A stretch of 64,000 nt of DNA from Chrysomallon squamiferum. Lineage: Eukaryota > Mollusca > Gastropoda > Neomphalida > Peltospiridae. Every line of letters starts with the position of its first letter. Position 1 is the stretch's first letter. The notes beneath the pieces are model-generated. The model was given only the letters and a program-made list of their open reading frames with translations. It had not been told where the DNA came from and made no database searches. Made by a program: the position numbers and the translations under genes. This document shows, piece by piece, positions 12,640 through 25,900 of the stretch. The stretch is taken from NCBI GenBank assembly GCA_012295275.1, contig CM022670.1, forward strand, positions 7,071,161-7,135,160, given 5' to 3'.

Positions 12640-13040
12640 CTGTTTCTGCCACTGTCATTTTGTACTGAATCCAGGTCTTCAAAGCGCGCGCTGTCTCTCA
12701 CTTCGTGGTCTAATCCACGGTACAACAGATCAGCAAACATCTCCCTTGTTTTCAAACCTCTCGATCTTTTGATCGCCAACAACAGGCAAACAAAACCTGG
12801 TGCTTCTCGAGTGGTCAGACTGACCGGTCAGTAAATATCGCACAGAATGACCGCTGGTCTTGAAGTGCACAACTCAAATATATCGATAACGTGAAATATT
12901 TGTACGACTCTTGGGAATCTCGTTGAATCGCTGCGCGACATATGGAACGCCGTTTCTGCCATCATTGCGTGCTGCGCCTTTTCGTAATTTACGTCTAGAA
13001 ATGCTGCTGTACATCATCACACGTAGTAATTAGTTTAATG
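12640..13040. promoter_or_regulatory. CpG-richer island upstream of Cdx (candidate enhancer)
   Basis: About 400 bp of near-balanced composition sit between AT-rich flanks, with many CpGs (for example AAAGCGCGCGCTGT), a TTTTGATC motif resembling a TCF/LEF site, and a TAATTAG homeodomain site at the right end. There is no coding potential by eye. Regulatory role is inferred from composition and position. Confidence 0.35.
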
Positions 13041-13200
13041 TAAACGAAATGTCTCAGAAATTAAAGACTGCGGAAGGAAAAAATATTTGCGTGGATTAAG
13101 TTATGTTTACCTTTATTTGTTTCATACTGAATATATGCTACAATGTATTTGATTTTTTTTTTTGTTTTTTTTTTTTTTTACTGTTTCACATAATATAATT

Positions 13201-13327
<127 letters not shown>

Positions 13328-14155
13328 TTCTTCTCACTGTCTTTATCTCTATTCCTCCACAAGTCTAACTGTATATTCGTTTCATGTATATGTGTATATG
13401 AGTCCTTACGTGTGTCCATATATTTTATTCAGGACACTGTTGAAAGGGAATCAGTTGTTTATGAACATTATATATCAGTTTAAATGCGAGGTTACAAACA
13501 CTATTACTCAATATTTATTTGATTTTTTGTTTTTGTTTATTTCTAAATCCTGTACCCTCTAACTCTCGAAAAGGTCCATAAAACAATCAGGAGCCAAAAA
13601 AAAAGTCTGTATTTAAAAACACAATCACAACTGTGTGTTAACACTTCGTAATGCGGCTTTAACACTTAACGACCTTTCCCATCCCGTCCACATAAATAAC
13701 GTTTTTTTTTCCCGTTCTGCACCAGACAGAGAGCCATAAACTGTCCAGGTCAATGATTAGAGCGTAACTATCCGTGACGACTTTGAAATCGACATCCAGT
13801 AAAATAGACACCTTCTGAAATTTACGAGCTAACAGAGAGAGAATCTTGTACTTTGAGTTTCCTTGTAAAGAACTGGAATAATTTTCCTTGTTGATTTCTA
13901 GTTGTCATTGTCTTTCTAACTAGTAAATTATTTAAGCATTGACTTTAGATTTTAAAATTAATACATTTGGGAAATAAATTTAGATGAGTGAATAAAATAT
14001 TTCGAGTATGTATAATTTTATTGTTTTGTGATAATAAACCATTTTGGTGATGATGATGACAATGATGAAGACTATAGCGCAATAACCACAACGACGATGA
14101 TACTTTTGATAATAATATTTAAAACAACAGCAATACTATTTTTACTAAAATAAAA

Positions 14156-14157
<2 letters not shown>

Positions 14158-14223
<66 letters not shown>
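14158..14223. repeat. (TTA)n microsatellite
   Basis: About 22 TTA units. Confidence 0.95.
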
Positions 14224-14224
<1 letters not shown>

Positions 14225-14827
14225 TTCCTTTTATCCTTGTCTAGGACATTTCCGATTTCTTCAGTTTATTTTACAATTCAATTAAATATTTCTAAAGGCA
14301 AATTACATTAATTTAACAAAATTTTTTTTTTATTAATAATGTAAAATATTCATTTAGAGATTACTATAACAGCAGTGCACTAACCTGTGAATTTGTGTAC
14401 TGCCTACCTGTACAGGTATATAATTCTTACCTGTCATTTTCAGCTATTAAAAATGTGATATATTGTCATGTGACAGTATTGAATTGTGACATACAGCACC
14501 TGGTAACTTCTTTTCTCTAAATAACAAAATATTTTAGATGAAACGAAAAAGAATGAAAGACAGGTTATTTGTTTAATAGCTTTAAAAGAAATTTAATTAT
14601 GAATAGTTCATTATCATTTTTTTTTATTATTATTATTATTGCTGCTGCTGTTGCTGTTGTTAGTGTTATTGTTAGTATTATTATTATTGTTGTTGTTGTT
14701 GTTGGTGTTGCTGTTGATGCCATTGTGGTGGTTATTATAATTTGTTGTTATCGTTTTGTTTTTTATTTTATTATTATTATGGTGGTTATTATAATAATTT
14801 AACTGTCGTTTAACTTTTAATTAATTG

Positions 14828-14860
<33 letters not shown>

Positions 14861-14880
14861 CTAACTAACTAACTAGTTAG
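14828..14880. repeat. (CTAA)n tetranucleotide repeat
   Basis: About 12 CTAA units with one substitution. Confidence 0.9.
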
Positions 14881-15454
14881 CCTAACTATAGATAAAACTT
14901 AACCAATCATTCCAAACAGAGAAAGTATTACTGGACTCTGTTAGAGCAATCAACAACGTGATGTCTATTACATCTAGTAACAGCGTATACAGAACAGCGA
15001 TATCAGTTTCAGTGTTCACACCTAATCCCATTATAGTAAGTAGCGCCAAAACGCTCGCGACCGGCACACTACATTTTCCCGCACATATGTAGGTATTCAT
15101 CTCCCAACATCAAAAACATTTCACACCATGTATTAAACGTCGACTTCTTACATGTAAAAATTTAACCAATTTCGGCGTGACGGGATTGCAGCTTCTGTAC
15201 TGCAGTGCTAAATAGAATTTCAAGAATTTTCGCAGAGCGAAAATCGTTAAATGATCGGTACTAAGACAAAATAGAAAGAGGAAATTGATGTCTTTGTCAT
15301 GTAACTATGTGAAATTTATATTAGTTTTGTACACTGCATCTTAGTCCCCTGTAATTTTCTTTCTTTATTTCCGATTTATTAGAATTTTGAAGGATTCTTA
15401 AAATTATTTTTAATTTAGCACAACATGTTATATTGAATTAATATAATTTTTCGA

Positions 15455-15486
<32 letters not shown>

Positions 15487-15689
15487 GAAGATGTTGATGA
15501 AAAAATAGCTTAAATCAAAAGAAACAAGACAAAGAAGTTTCAAATTAATAATAAAATAAAGTGAAATATATCAAGGTCCTAAATTTCACTACTAAAAAAA
15601 GAAAAACAAAATAAAAGTAAATTCACAGGCACGATAATTATGTAAAGTAATTTTTAAAAACTTGCTCGAATGTCGCTTAATTAAGAGAA

Positions 15690-15960
15690 AAAAAGAGACA
15701 TTTTCGATTTACGAGCTGTTTTAGAGAACTTGAGCTATCACGTTGATCATTATGTTTGATGACTATGACATCATCAGTGCACAGGAGATGACGTCACACG
15801 TGAGATACGCCTCGTGAGTACTAGACAGCCGTGGTTTATACGTGTTATATATCTGCAGTAGTAAAAGAATTACAGAACCACTTGCACGTGAGAAACACCG
15901 CAATCCTTGTCACGTGTCAAAAAACACGATTTCCACCAGATGTCGCGGCACCATCATGTC
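15690..15960. promoter_or_regulatory. CRE/E-box cluster
   Basis: A full palindromic CRE, TGACGTCA (15789-15796), is directly followed by CACGTG (15797-15802). Two more CACGTG sites lie at 15885-15890 and 15911-15916. Four strict palindromic sites within 130 bp are unlikely in DNA this AT-rich. No gene start is visible beside them. Confidence 0.5.
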
Positions 15961-16260
15961 TATCTCATTGCTTAATAAAAATAATATATTTTTTTATACT
16001 TTTAGTTATTAGACTCTCTCTCTCTCTCCTGTCTCTCTCTCTGTCTGTAACTGTGTATGCGTGTTTGTGTGTGTATTATATATGCTGCACCAATCTTAAT
16101 CGTATCCTTCATTTTAATGCCAGTAGGCCTACTATTACTCTCTGTTACTAAAACAATAATTATAAATTCTGCTGTTCTGTTATTTTGTCGATGATAGAAA
16201 GTTAGTTACAGTCAACTTCTTGATTTAGACTATTTAACTGTTATAAAAAATAATAATTAT

Positions 16261-16395
16261 CAAGAAGACGGAGAAGAAGAAGAAGAGGAGGAGGAAGAAG
16301 AAGAAGAACAACAACAACAACAAACAAAACAACAACAAAAAGAAGATCAAGAAAGAAATTAAGAAAAAGAAAAAGAAAAACAAAATCAGCAATAA
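16261..16395. repeat. Purine-rich (GAA)/(AAC) tract
   Basis: GAA, GGA and AAC trinucleotides; low complexity. Confidence 0.85.
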
Positions 16396-16439
16396 AAATG
16401 ACGGAATTGCTTTTTAATTCAACATTATTTGTTAACAGA

Positions 16440-16640
16440 TTTTATTAGTAAGCGAAGTGCCGCGGCAAATTAGTATTGTCAGGTGCCACGCCCACGCCAT
16501 GAGAGTCTGTAAGTAAGACTAGTTTATTACTGGAGTGAGAACACGCCGGGTAGAACCGCCGCTGATTTACAGCCGCAATACAGAGTTAGGTTTTTAGAAA
16601 ACAGTATCAGAATAAACTCCTTAAACCTGCCGGGGTCCAC
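16440..16640. promoter_or_regulatory. GC-richer island
   Basis: This 200-bp non-repetitive stretch has several CCGC, GCCACGCCC and CGCCGGG segments in otherwise AT-rich sequence. No coding signal is visible. It is reported as a possible regulatory or relic element only. Confidence 0.25.
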
Positions 16641-17351
16641 TTACAAGCAATTCCAGTTTCATCCCAAAACATTAAGCAAAACACTAAAACACAAAGACAA
16701 TAGTGGAATATAAACACAGAACTTGGATATAAACACAATGGCGAAAGTTAAACACGATACTAAAACGTCAACACACAACTTGGAGGTAATTGTTGTCATT
16801 AAGAGCCTACAGGCTAAAACCAATAAAAATAAGAGTTGTATAAAATAATATATATATATAAACAAAATAACAGCATGAGAAGTTAAAGAGAAGAGAGAGA
16901 GAAAGAGAATTTTCCAATTTGAAGACAACTACGTTTATGTGTAATTTACAGTTATTTCAAATGAATGAAAGAAAAATGAACAGAAAAACGAAAGAAAAAA
17001 TTACGAAAAATTCAAAATGAAAAGAAAGAACGTATCCTGATTCAAACAAGAATTAAGAAGAATTAATTTAATTATTTAATTGACAATGTTTGAAAACTGA
17101 GGATAACAACTGAACAAAAATATTCAGGCATAGTTTTATCAAATATAAAAGTAAATTTCGACTGAAAGAAAATATTGAAATGTTTCCACTAGTACAGATA
17201 CTGCATAAAAAAAAATAAAATAAAATAAAAAAATAAATAGAAATTCAAAAATAAATTAAATTAAAATAACAAATGAATATAATGTATATATTACAATATA
17301 AAAAAACAAAAACATAATATGATAAAACATAATAAAATTAAATAAAATTAA

Positions 17352-17403
17352 ATAAAATCAAATAAATAAATAAATAAATAAATAAAAAATAAATAAATAA
17401 ATA
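17352..17403. repeat. (AAAT)n microsatellite
   Basis: About 12 AAAT units with one break. Confidence 0.9.
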
Positions 17404-17976
17404 ACTATTCCGCGCAGTGTCCTTAATCTTATCAACAAATCGATTTTAAAATATATAAATAAATATCTTTTGTTTTCTGTTTTAATTATTATTCATATGT
17501 TTAAAATTTAAAATCCACTTGGAAAACTGTCGTATGTTTTATTAATTTACGATGCAGAGAAGTACGATGTTGTAATGTTTTTTTCTGATTTATACAGGTA
17601 GACTGCTTATACCTGTGCGTTTACCTGTGCGGTGTTTACAAAACTGTATATCTTCTCCATCTGACGTGATACCTGGCTCTACGTAAACACAAGTTTTTGA
17701 TTTATAACATGTAACTGTTTGGTAAAATAAATAACTGTTATACACCGACAAATAAAATAAATAGAACGTTGGATTTAACATTATTTTTCTCTGTGGAAAT
17801 AACAAAAACGATTAATTTATATAACTGCTGACCATAATTACGGTCCAGAAAAAATATACAATATTCAGCCTTTTCTATAAACAAATAAACAACACAAACA
17901 TGAATGTGTATTAACATGTATGTATCTATGTATGTAAAACAAATAAATAAATAAATAAATAAATAAACCACTAAAT

Positions 17977-18020
17977 AAACCAATTTTTAAAGACAAACAA
18001 ATAAATTTAAAAATTGGTTT
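17977..18020. repeat. 15-bp inverted repeat (hairpin)
   Basis: AAACCAATTTTTAAA (17977-17991) and TTTAAAAATTGGTTT (18006-18020) are perfect reverse complements around a 14-nt loop. Confidence 0.85.
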
Positions 18021-19627
18021 TTTTTTTATTTTATTTTTTTATTTTTATTTTAATTATTTATTTATACATCATTTATTTTATATTTACTATTTACTATGTA
18101 TTATATTGAACTGCTTAGCATCGTACTGTATCGTATTGTATTTCTTTACTAAATTGAAGCACATATTTACAAAATAATGGTATTGTTCTTATTAACTTTA
18201 TTTACCTATCTAATTACATTTGTCTACCTGTCAGAGCATTTACACTTGATCAGCAGACAGGTAAATAAAATCTCTTTCAGTCTACCTGTACTGGTCAATC
18301 AGTGGAGATCGAAACGTGATTGGAATTAAACATTGTAACACAACAACACAACCGGATCACAATGCTTGTCAATAATAAATTTAACGGCGATGTATAAAAA
18401 CGGAATATCACTATTTCTCGCTACTCTCCCATCTAGGCGACTACTCGTCCAGTCACGTCGGCTAGTAAAAGGTATTGTTCCTGGGGTAATTAATCAACAG
18501 GTGAGTGAGATATTTGATTTGTTTGTTAGATTTAACGAGTGTCATACGACCTAAATACACAAGATGAATACATTCACGGAGATGTCTATTTTTATTCTAA
18601 TTCGCTAAAACATGTCCGTGATTTCTGTTACGCTGTGGATGAGATGTTGTTTTATTATGTCTGTTGTTTTTTGTTCTGTTATGGGTCAGACACTGTTTTA
18701 TATTAACTAGTGCGTTTGACACTAAATCTGTTTTTGACAGAAAGTCTTGGGTCTCTGTGTTTGTAAAATGCTGATGTTTTATCTCGTTCTAAAAGTGTAA
18801 CAAAGTCAACTGTGTTAGTTTTTAGAAAACAATGAAATATTTGCTTGTCTGTTTTATTTTGTATTAATAAAATTATATTTATAATTTAAAAATGTACAAT
18901 TATATATAAATGTATAAAATAAAACTTTATTTTTCATTTATAGTATATAATATTTTTTACTGTTTTTTTTCATCTTTTTTTATTCCTTTTCTTTCATTCT
19001 CACAAACTTGATGAAATATACTTTCTGTTTTAAATTTGAAGAATGATATAATTATCGTCCACTTCGTTTTTGTAAATGTATTCGCTAAATAAAAATATTT
19101 TCTAGTACATTCTACTTTTTTCCTTGTATTACATAAACATAATGAAATACATTTTCTTATTAACTCCTGTACAATTAGTATTTTTACTGTTAAGAAATTC
19201 ATTACATAAACTTCCCCAAACAAAATGTTAATGTCATTAATTCCTGAGCGATATTTAAAAAAAAAATTTTTTTTATATATATTTTTTTAAATAAAATAAA
19301 ATAAAATATATTATTACCTGAAGTATATTAATGTCTTTACTCACTCTCGATGGAATGGCAATATTTTAATTTTTATCTGTTTATCTTATCTTTATTTTAT
19401 TTCATTTCATTTTAATTCATTTTATTTTATTTCAACTGTTTGTCATGTCTGATTTTCTTACCAAATATTTCCATCGATTTCTTAAGTCATTTAACATGGC
19501 ATGGATTTATTCTGACTGAAAACAAAAAGCCAGTCTTTTAAAATGTGAGACAATTAATTAATCCACTGACCAGAAGATTAACATAATCGCTATTTAAGGA
19601 TGTCAGCACGGATTTTTGAAACAGTAG

Positions 19628-19700
19628 TCATAATGGTGCGATGGTCTCAGTCTTTTGTCTGAAGTCTGGAAGTTGTCGCATCGAATCTTAAAACCAGGAT
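19628..19700 (+). mobile_element. Possible degenerate tRNA-derived SINE head
   Basis: GGTGCGATGGTCTCAGTC followed about 25 nt later by GTTGTCGCATCGAATC resembles decayed A and B boxes. Confidence 0.4.
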
Positions 19701-20179
19701 AGATATATTCTAATATGTGACAATATTAACTTCAGGAAAAGTTTCAGAATATATATATATAAACTAAGCGATTTTCTGATTTTTACTTGTCCTTGGAAAC
19801 ATTTCTACACCAATATATTTTCGGATTTTAACCTCGTATTTAGGTAACGATTAACAAAAATATATGAAGAAATTTTATAAAACATTTCTTCTTGCCGTTC
19901 AAGGCTAATACAATATAAAATATTTGTTGCTTTAACGTTGTATAAAATATAATGGTATGTTTGTCAGTGTCTAGTAGCTATTATAAAAGTATTATGAAAT
20001 CAGAACATACTTCTTCAGCAGTATCTAATAAATAAATAAGGAAGTGTACACACATTCACAATACATACGTAAGTACGTACATATATATACATACATACAG
20101 ACAGAAATATATACGTACATAACATACATATATTCTCTCTTACATTTTATCATGGCATAACTTAGTACACTAAGCTTGT

Positions 20180-20780
20180 GTTTTTCACTCGTTTACAAAG
20201 ACGATGTCGTTTGTCGGAAATTACCCGTATCGATATGCACAGGTTTAGGAAAATCTGCTTTCAAAGCCGTGCGGAACACACGCATTAACAAAAACACAGA
20301 TCAAACGAAAACAACGAGAAAAGCGCAAAAGACTCGGCTTTTTGATGAAGAACACACGAAGGGATATATGTGATTATTTTGCAATAAGGGTAATGCCTGT
20401 GCAGAAAGACGTTGTTGTTTCACGCGCGAGTGATCAGTTTTCTCACAAACCTGACCAAGAAGAAAGGGAAAATGTCGGACGATTTCTGATCTTCGTACCG
20501 GTCAATTTGACACCGGACAATAGCGTCCGTGTGGCGCATTGTCCCTGGTCAGCAGACCGCACGCACCGCTAAATGAGCCGTGTAGGGTTGGTACTGGACA
20601 TACGGACAAACTAAACTTCAGTGGACGAGTATAATGAAAAACGAGCTTATAATTTATTGCTTATTAATTGTAGATGCGCGTCCTATCAATTTGTTGAAGA
20701 GTAACGGGTCCTGGTAGAATGTGTGATAAGGAAAGATGAATAAACGTTGCTTGCGGCGTGATCTCTTTCAGTATTTCTTA
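20180..20780. other. CpG-richer 600-bp island, function unknown
   Basis: Base composition is near balanced, with many CpGs (CACGCGCGAGTG, TACCGGTC, GCACGCACCGC). Two overlapping open frames of 65 and 76 codons (20176-20373 and 20342-20572) span it on the plus strand. Neither resembles a known family by eye, and no splice structure is convincing. It could be a regulatory element, a non-coding transcript or an old insertion. Confidence 0.3.
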
Positions 20781-20976
20781 AAGTAAATTAAAAACGACGA
20801 AAACATGTAATTCGTTGTGGTTTTTGTGGGAAAAAGTGACAAGCGAAAGTATAATAAATTGGGAAACTCAGGTGAACGAAAGCGTTTTACAATCTACCCA
20901 TGAACGCCAAACTAAACTGTCTAATTCAAAACGGACTGCAAACAAATTGGGCAACAGGTTAAATGAGTACATTCAT

Positions 20977-20978
<2 letters not shown>

Positions 20979-21012
<34 letters not shown>

Positions 21013-21037
21013 GATAGATAGATAGATAGATAGATAG
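20979..21037. repeat. (AAT)n/(GATA)n compound microsatellite
   Basis: About 11 AAT units followed by about 6 ATAG units. Confidence 0.93.
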
Positions 21038-22087
21038 CAGTTTAATACTGAATATATCATACATATTCATGTAGGATATCATGATTTGAAGATGGAAGTC
21101 TCAAAAATTGTTAAATACGGTAGAAACCTAATGAGCTTTTGTAAAAAGAAAAACAAAAGTAACACAAACAGCAACAACAAAGGTTTTATTTGGAAAAGAA
21201 ATAATTTTCTTTATATTTGAAAATTTACAGCGAGCATGTGTTTGAAACTTCATTTTTTAATTTTTTTTTTTTTTTTTTTTTACAAAAATCCTTTACGTTA
21301 TGTCAAAATTATTCGTGAATGTTCGCTGTATTTCGTCACAACTTAGTTAATAAAAATTTCTCCGATAATTAATAACGGAGATCAGGAAAAGTTTTGTGAT
21401 CGTAGTCATATGGTATGAGTGTTAATAAGATTTACTAGCTTTATTAATTTTCTTCTTTAATTTTTATTAGATTTAATTTTTAACAAACACACACATTTGG
21501 CATACTTCCGTAATAAATTAACAAAGTAAATATCCAAATCCTTTAGTCAAATATATTTTTAAATTTTTTTTATTATTTTAATTAATTTACTTTTATATTT
21601 TTTTTTTTTATTTTTATTCATTTTTATATATCACTTTTTATTTATTTATTATTATTATTTTATTTATTTTTTTAAGACGTAATAAATAATAAATCAAATG
21701 CTTTACTGACATTAATTTTAATAACTTAAATTTTTGAAACATTTTGAGGCATCTGTGCTGTTTTTGAGTTGTTTTCCTGTGTACGTAATGTAAGAATGCA
21801 GTCAGTCGACGTTTTTACACACATCTGCAGAAAATAAAGATGTTTAAATATATCCTTGAAAACGTTATCAGCATTAACTTTGAAAAGAGACAAATCTCTC
21901 TCTCTCTCTAAATATGTGTCAAAAAGAAGCATAGTTTTTAATAACTAAGATGATTATAAACAAAAGACACAAGAAGCAGCTTATTTTAATAATTTACTGA
22001 TTTACATAATAAAAAAAATGTAAACAAAATTTATGACATAAGTTTATTTAACACTGATAATCACACATTCTGTATAACTTTATTTTG

Positions 22088-22949
22088 TTATTTACTGCTT
22101 TTCTTTCCTGATCTTTTGTTGCCCAGTTCAGCAAGTTTTTTATCCAGTTTTCTCTGTAAATGTGCGTGTTTGTCTGGGTCAACTTTTCTGTTTGGCACTG
22201 TGTTTCCTCGGAACAGAATTCCTTCCTTCATGATGGCCTGTCTTGCAGCAAACTTTGCTTCGTCACCACAACCGTGAATTTCAGGCATCGCATGCGAGAA
22301 ACAAAACCTCTGACAACAAAATGGGCACGTCTGGCTAAAGGTCAAGGTTATTTGTTTGCATTTTTTAAAATGACACTTCCTGTCCACGTTTTGGACTGCT
22401 TCAATCAGTCCGTCGAAATCATCTGCGTCAATTTTTGCCAGGGCTGCAGCAGTCTTTTTAGTCAGTATGTCATTTCGAGATTTCGGTCTGGCAGTCTTTG
22501 TAGCAGTTTTAACTTCCTTCGTTTTAGGCACAGCACCGCCAGACTGTGAAGGTTTTGTCTTCTGTTTCGAACAGTGCAACTCGTGCAGTGTGATGTTCGC
22601 CAAGATGACGTCTTTGTTACAGAACTTGCAAGAAGTTTTATCTCCAGGAGTCTGCTGCTGTTTCAGTTCATCACTAACATCTGTCTGAACATCACCTTTA
22701 ATCTGTCCACTTTCACTTTCATTTTCTTTTTTTATCTGTTCCAAATCTACTGAAGCAACTGGAGAATTTTCTTTTTCTTCTTCTTCCAAAGTATTCTCTT
22801 TATTTTCTGTTTCCTCTTTCTCTGAGTTTTCTTCTTTTGAAGTGTGTGAGGTTTCCTTTAGTTCACCATTGACCTTGTTTAGAGACAACAATATGGCGGT
22901 CTTTATCTTCACCTTTACTGACATGACAAAGATTCATCTTCTCTGAAAG
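22088..22949 (-). CDS. IGHMBP2: IGHMBP2 last exon: R3H end, acidic linker, C2HC finger, AN1 finger; frame broken
   Basis: From the acceptor (TTTTTAG|CTTTCAGAG) the R3H frame reads 28 codons ending [10 protein letters not shown], then TGA at 22865-22863. From the neighbouring frame (+1), an open run to TAA at 22090-22088 encodes a Glu/Lys-rich linker, a C2HC finger (22571-22630) and an AN1 finger (22268-22375), then a basic tail matching the human C-terminus ([16 protein letters not shown]). The conserved parts on both sides show that the true protein needs a one-base shift around 22865-22880. A splice-based solution was looked for and none fits. Confidence 0.9.
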
Positions 22950-25900
22950 CTAAAAATTAAAATAAAACAATTAATGAAAGCAAAAACATAATTTTTTTCA
23001 AACAGCAGTTATCTTCATTGTATTCTACTTCACCTATTTTCTGTACTCATTGATATTAATGCTTTCAAACGTACATTCTTGGGATAAAAACAATCCCTCT
23101 GGAGTATGATTATGTCATTTGTTCACTGTTATGGAATGGCAGAAAGTTTCATATGCAGATATTTTAAAGCAGGAATTCCGAGTTGAAATGACATTTTGGT
23201 TGCAGATCATTAGGTATTGAAATCTCAGCAGGTTGATGAGTTAAAATTTACCTGGTGTATGAGAAGTCTGTCATGTGAGTTGAGACTGGCTGGGAACTCA
23301 ATCAGTTTGGAGTTTTCATCTTTTATAAAGTCTTTCAGAATCTTTGTAAACTCTTCTTCCTTCTCAATGTCTCTTTTCTCTTGACTGTAATAAAATTTCT
23401 TTAACAACATCTTATTTTTGCATCACTGATTACTAAATTAATTGCCATCACTTTTTTGTCCATTACAGTATTACAAGAAATCTTTTATATGAAACTGTGC
23501 AGAGAATAAAAACCATGTATGACAATCTTTGAATACATAGGTTACTTTCCACTGTGTGGAATGGAAAAAGATTCAGTGGCATGCTGGTAAACATTGGTCC
23601 ATAAGTGATCACTATATTCATTCTAACTCAACAATTAATATCAATGAACAGATAAATATGTTTCTTTCTTTCTTTTGGTTGTTTTGCAAGATAAAAAAAT
23701 TTGATGCAAATCATAATCAATTTTATCTGTAACTAGCAACAAATATTATCATATCTTACCTTATCTTAGAGAGGAAACACAAGTCACACCCTTTATTGTA
23801 GCATTTATGTCATATTGACTGAGATGGGAAATATGCCAGTGGGAAGGAACAGAGAGGAAAAGTGACTCTGTAAGCTCTCTCTTTTCAGATTAACATTCTA
23901 ATTTACAAATCATTTCTGTAACTGTGAGAGTAGAAACGAAATGATATATTTTAAAAATATATAAATCTCTACTGTTAAATTTAGAAATACCTTTCAACTG
24001 TAGTTTGATGAAGGTCTTTGCCTGTTTTGTTTTGTTGACCTGATTTGCCTTTGTCCGATTTTTCCCTCTTTTTTTTACTCTTTGACTTTGCAGAAAGTGC
24101 ACTGTCTAACCGTTCTGGTCTTGTTCCAGTATGAACCACTTTTCCAGCTGAGAAGACACAAATATGTTTGGATAATAATTTTTAGCTTTATTTTAACATG
24201 CAGAGACAGAAAGACAGAAGGACAGATGAAAACTACATGTCATACCTGTTTGTATATCAAAATATTTTTATTATTGCTCTTGTCATAATCATCATCACTA
24301 TTATTATTATCATTATCGTCATCATCATCTTTATATTCTTCACCATCATCATGTTCATCAACTCATCATCATCATCGTCACCATTACTATTACTCTTACT
24401 ATTAAAATAATATAATTATTGTTTTATGATTAATACTCTTGATGGTGGTATTTGTTTTATATTATTATTGTTGTTGCTGTGGTTGTTGTTGTTGTTGTCC
24501 TTTTCATTCTGTTTTCACAAAATACTTTTCATTTTTCAAATTCGACTCTTACACTGAATGTATTCCTGGGCTGACCAGACTTCTCCGTGCTCTGTGAAAT
24601 ACTCTATCAGAGTTTTGAGAAAGTTGTTGTGGCCGACAGTCTCAGCGTCACACACGATGGCAACGTGGCGTCTCGCTCTGGTTATAGCAACGTTGATTCT
24701 CCTGTTCTCAGCCAGGAAACCTACTTCTCCTACAGAATAATCAATTAAAGAATAAAAATAAATGTTAAATACTAAGAAATGTTTAATATAATTTAAAAAA
24801 AAAATACTGTCTTAATTTTCTTTTTGTATTATGTCTTTTTTCTTCTTTTTAAAAATTAATTGTTTATTATTAATTTGTATTATTATTATTAGTGCTGTTG
24901 TTGTTGTTGTTGTTCTTACTATCATCATCATCATCATTATTATTATTATTTTACATAACTGGGTTTTGATGACTTTGCATGATACCACAAATAAAACAGG
25001 TAAAAGACTGTTAGATTAGATAAAACAAAATTAAATAAAAATAAATCAATAAATAAGGAAAGAAAGAAAGAAGATAAACAAACAAAACAAAATAAATCAA
25101 AAACCAATAAATTAATAATAAATTCATCCACCGAAGCAAATTTCACAGAGTAGTTTACATACTTAAAAAAGAAAATAATTAAAAGAATGTGTTACCTTTC
25201 AGATTACTTCTAACAAAAGAAATAACAACTGCCTCTTTCTCTCGGCCCTGAAACCCGTCCACAGACTTGATCTCCAACGCTGGGAACTTTGCTGACAACC
25301 GAGACCTCAGAATATCCACCTGTAACAACACACAATCACTGTTACATCACTTAACATCAGATTTCTGTTACCTAGAAATGAAGGTTTTACAAAACACCAA
25401 CACAGGTTATTTAGTTAACAAACATAATTACTCATAAAGTGTATTCTGATTATCCATCATACATTTTTTCATTGATAGCTGTATATTTTTTTGTTGTGTT
25501 ATATTTTTCTCTGTGTATGTTATTTCTATATACTGAATGTTTTCATTAGTATATAAAATGTATTTTTTACCTGTAAGTTGTAAGGAGTGATGAGAGCAAT
25601 GTCAGCTGGATTTAATCCACTTGAGATAAGTTTCTCTATGTGAGCAGTGACAATATCAGCTTCACCTGTCAAAAAACACATCAGTTTATTTATTAGATAC
25701 ACCAGCATTCACAATTTCATAAAAATACTGCATACATCAAAACATTCTTCAAGAACTTAAATCTAAGTTATCTATAAAATACCTTAGTTACCTATCCATT
25801 CTTCAGTGTCTTAAACCTAAGTTATCTGCACATTCTAAAAGACCTTGTACCTTAGTTATCAATACATTCGGAAAGTATCAACAGCAAAGTTTTCTGTACA

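Noticed and set aside
22088-22949. Hidden short intron to explain the IGHMBP2 frame break
   Set aside because: Candidate GT-AG pairs would remove conserved R3H residues, be under 20 nt or not restore the frame.
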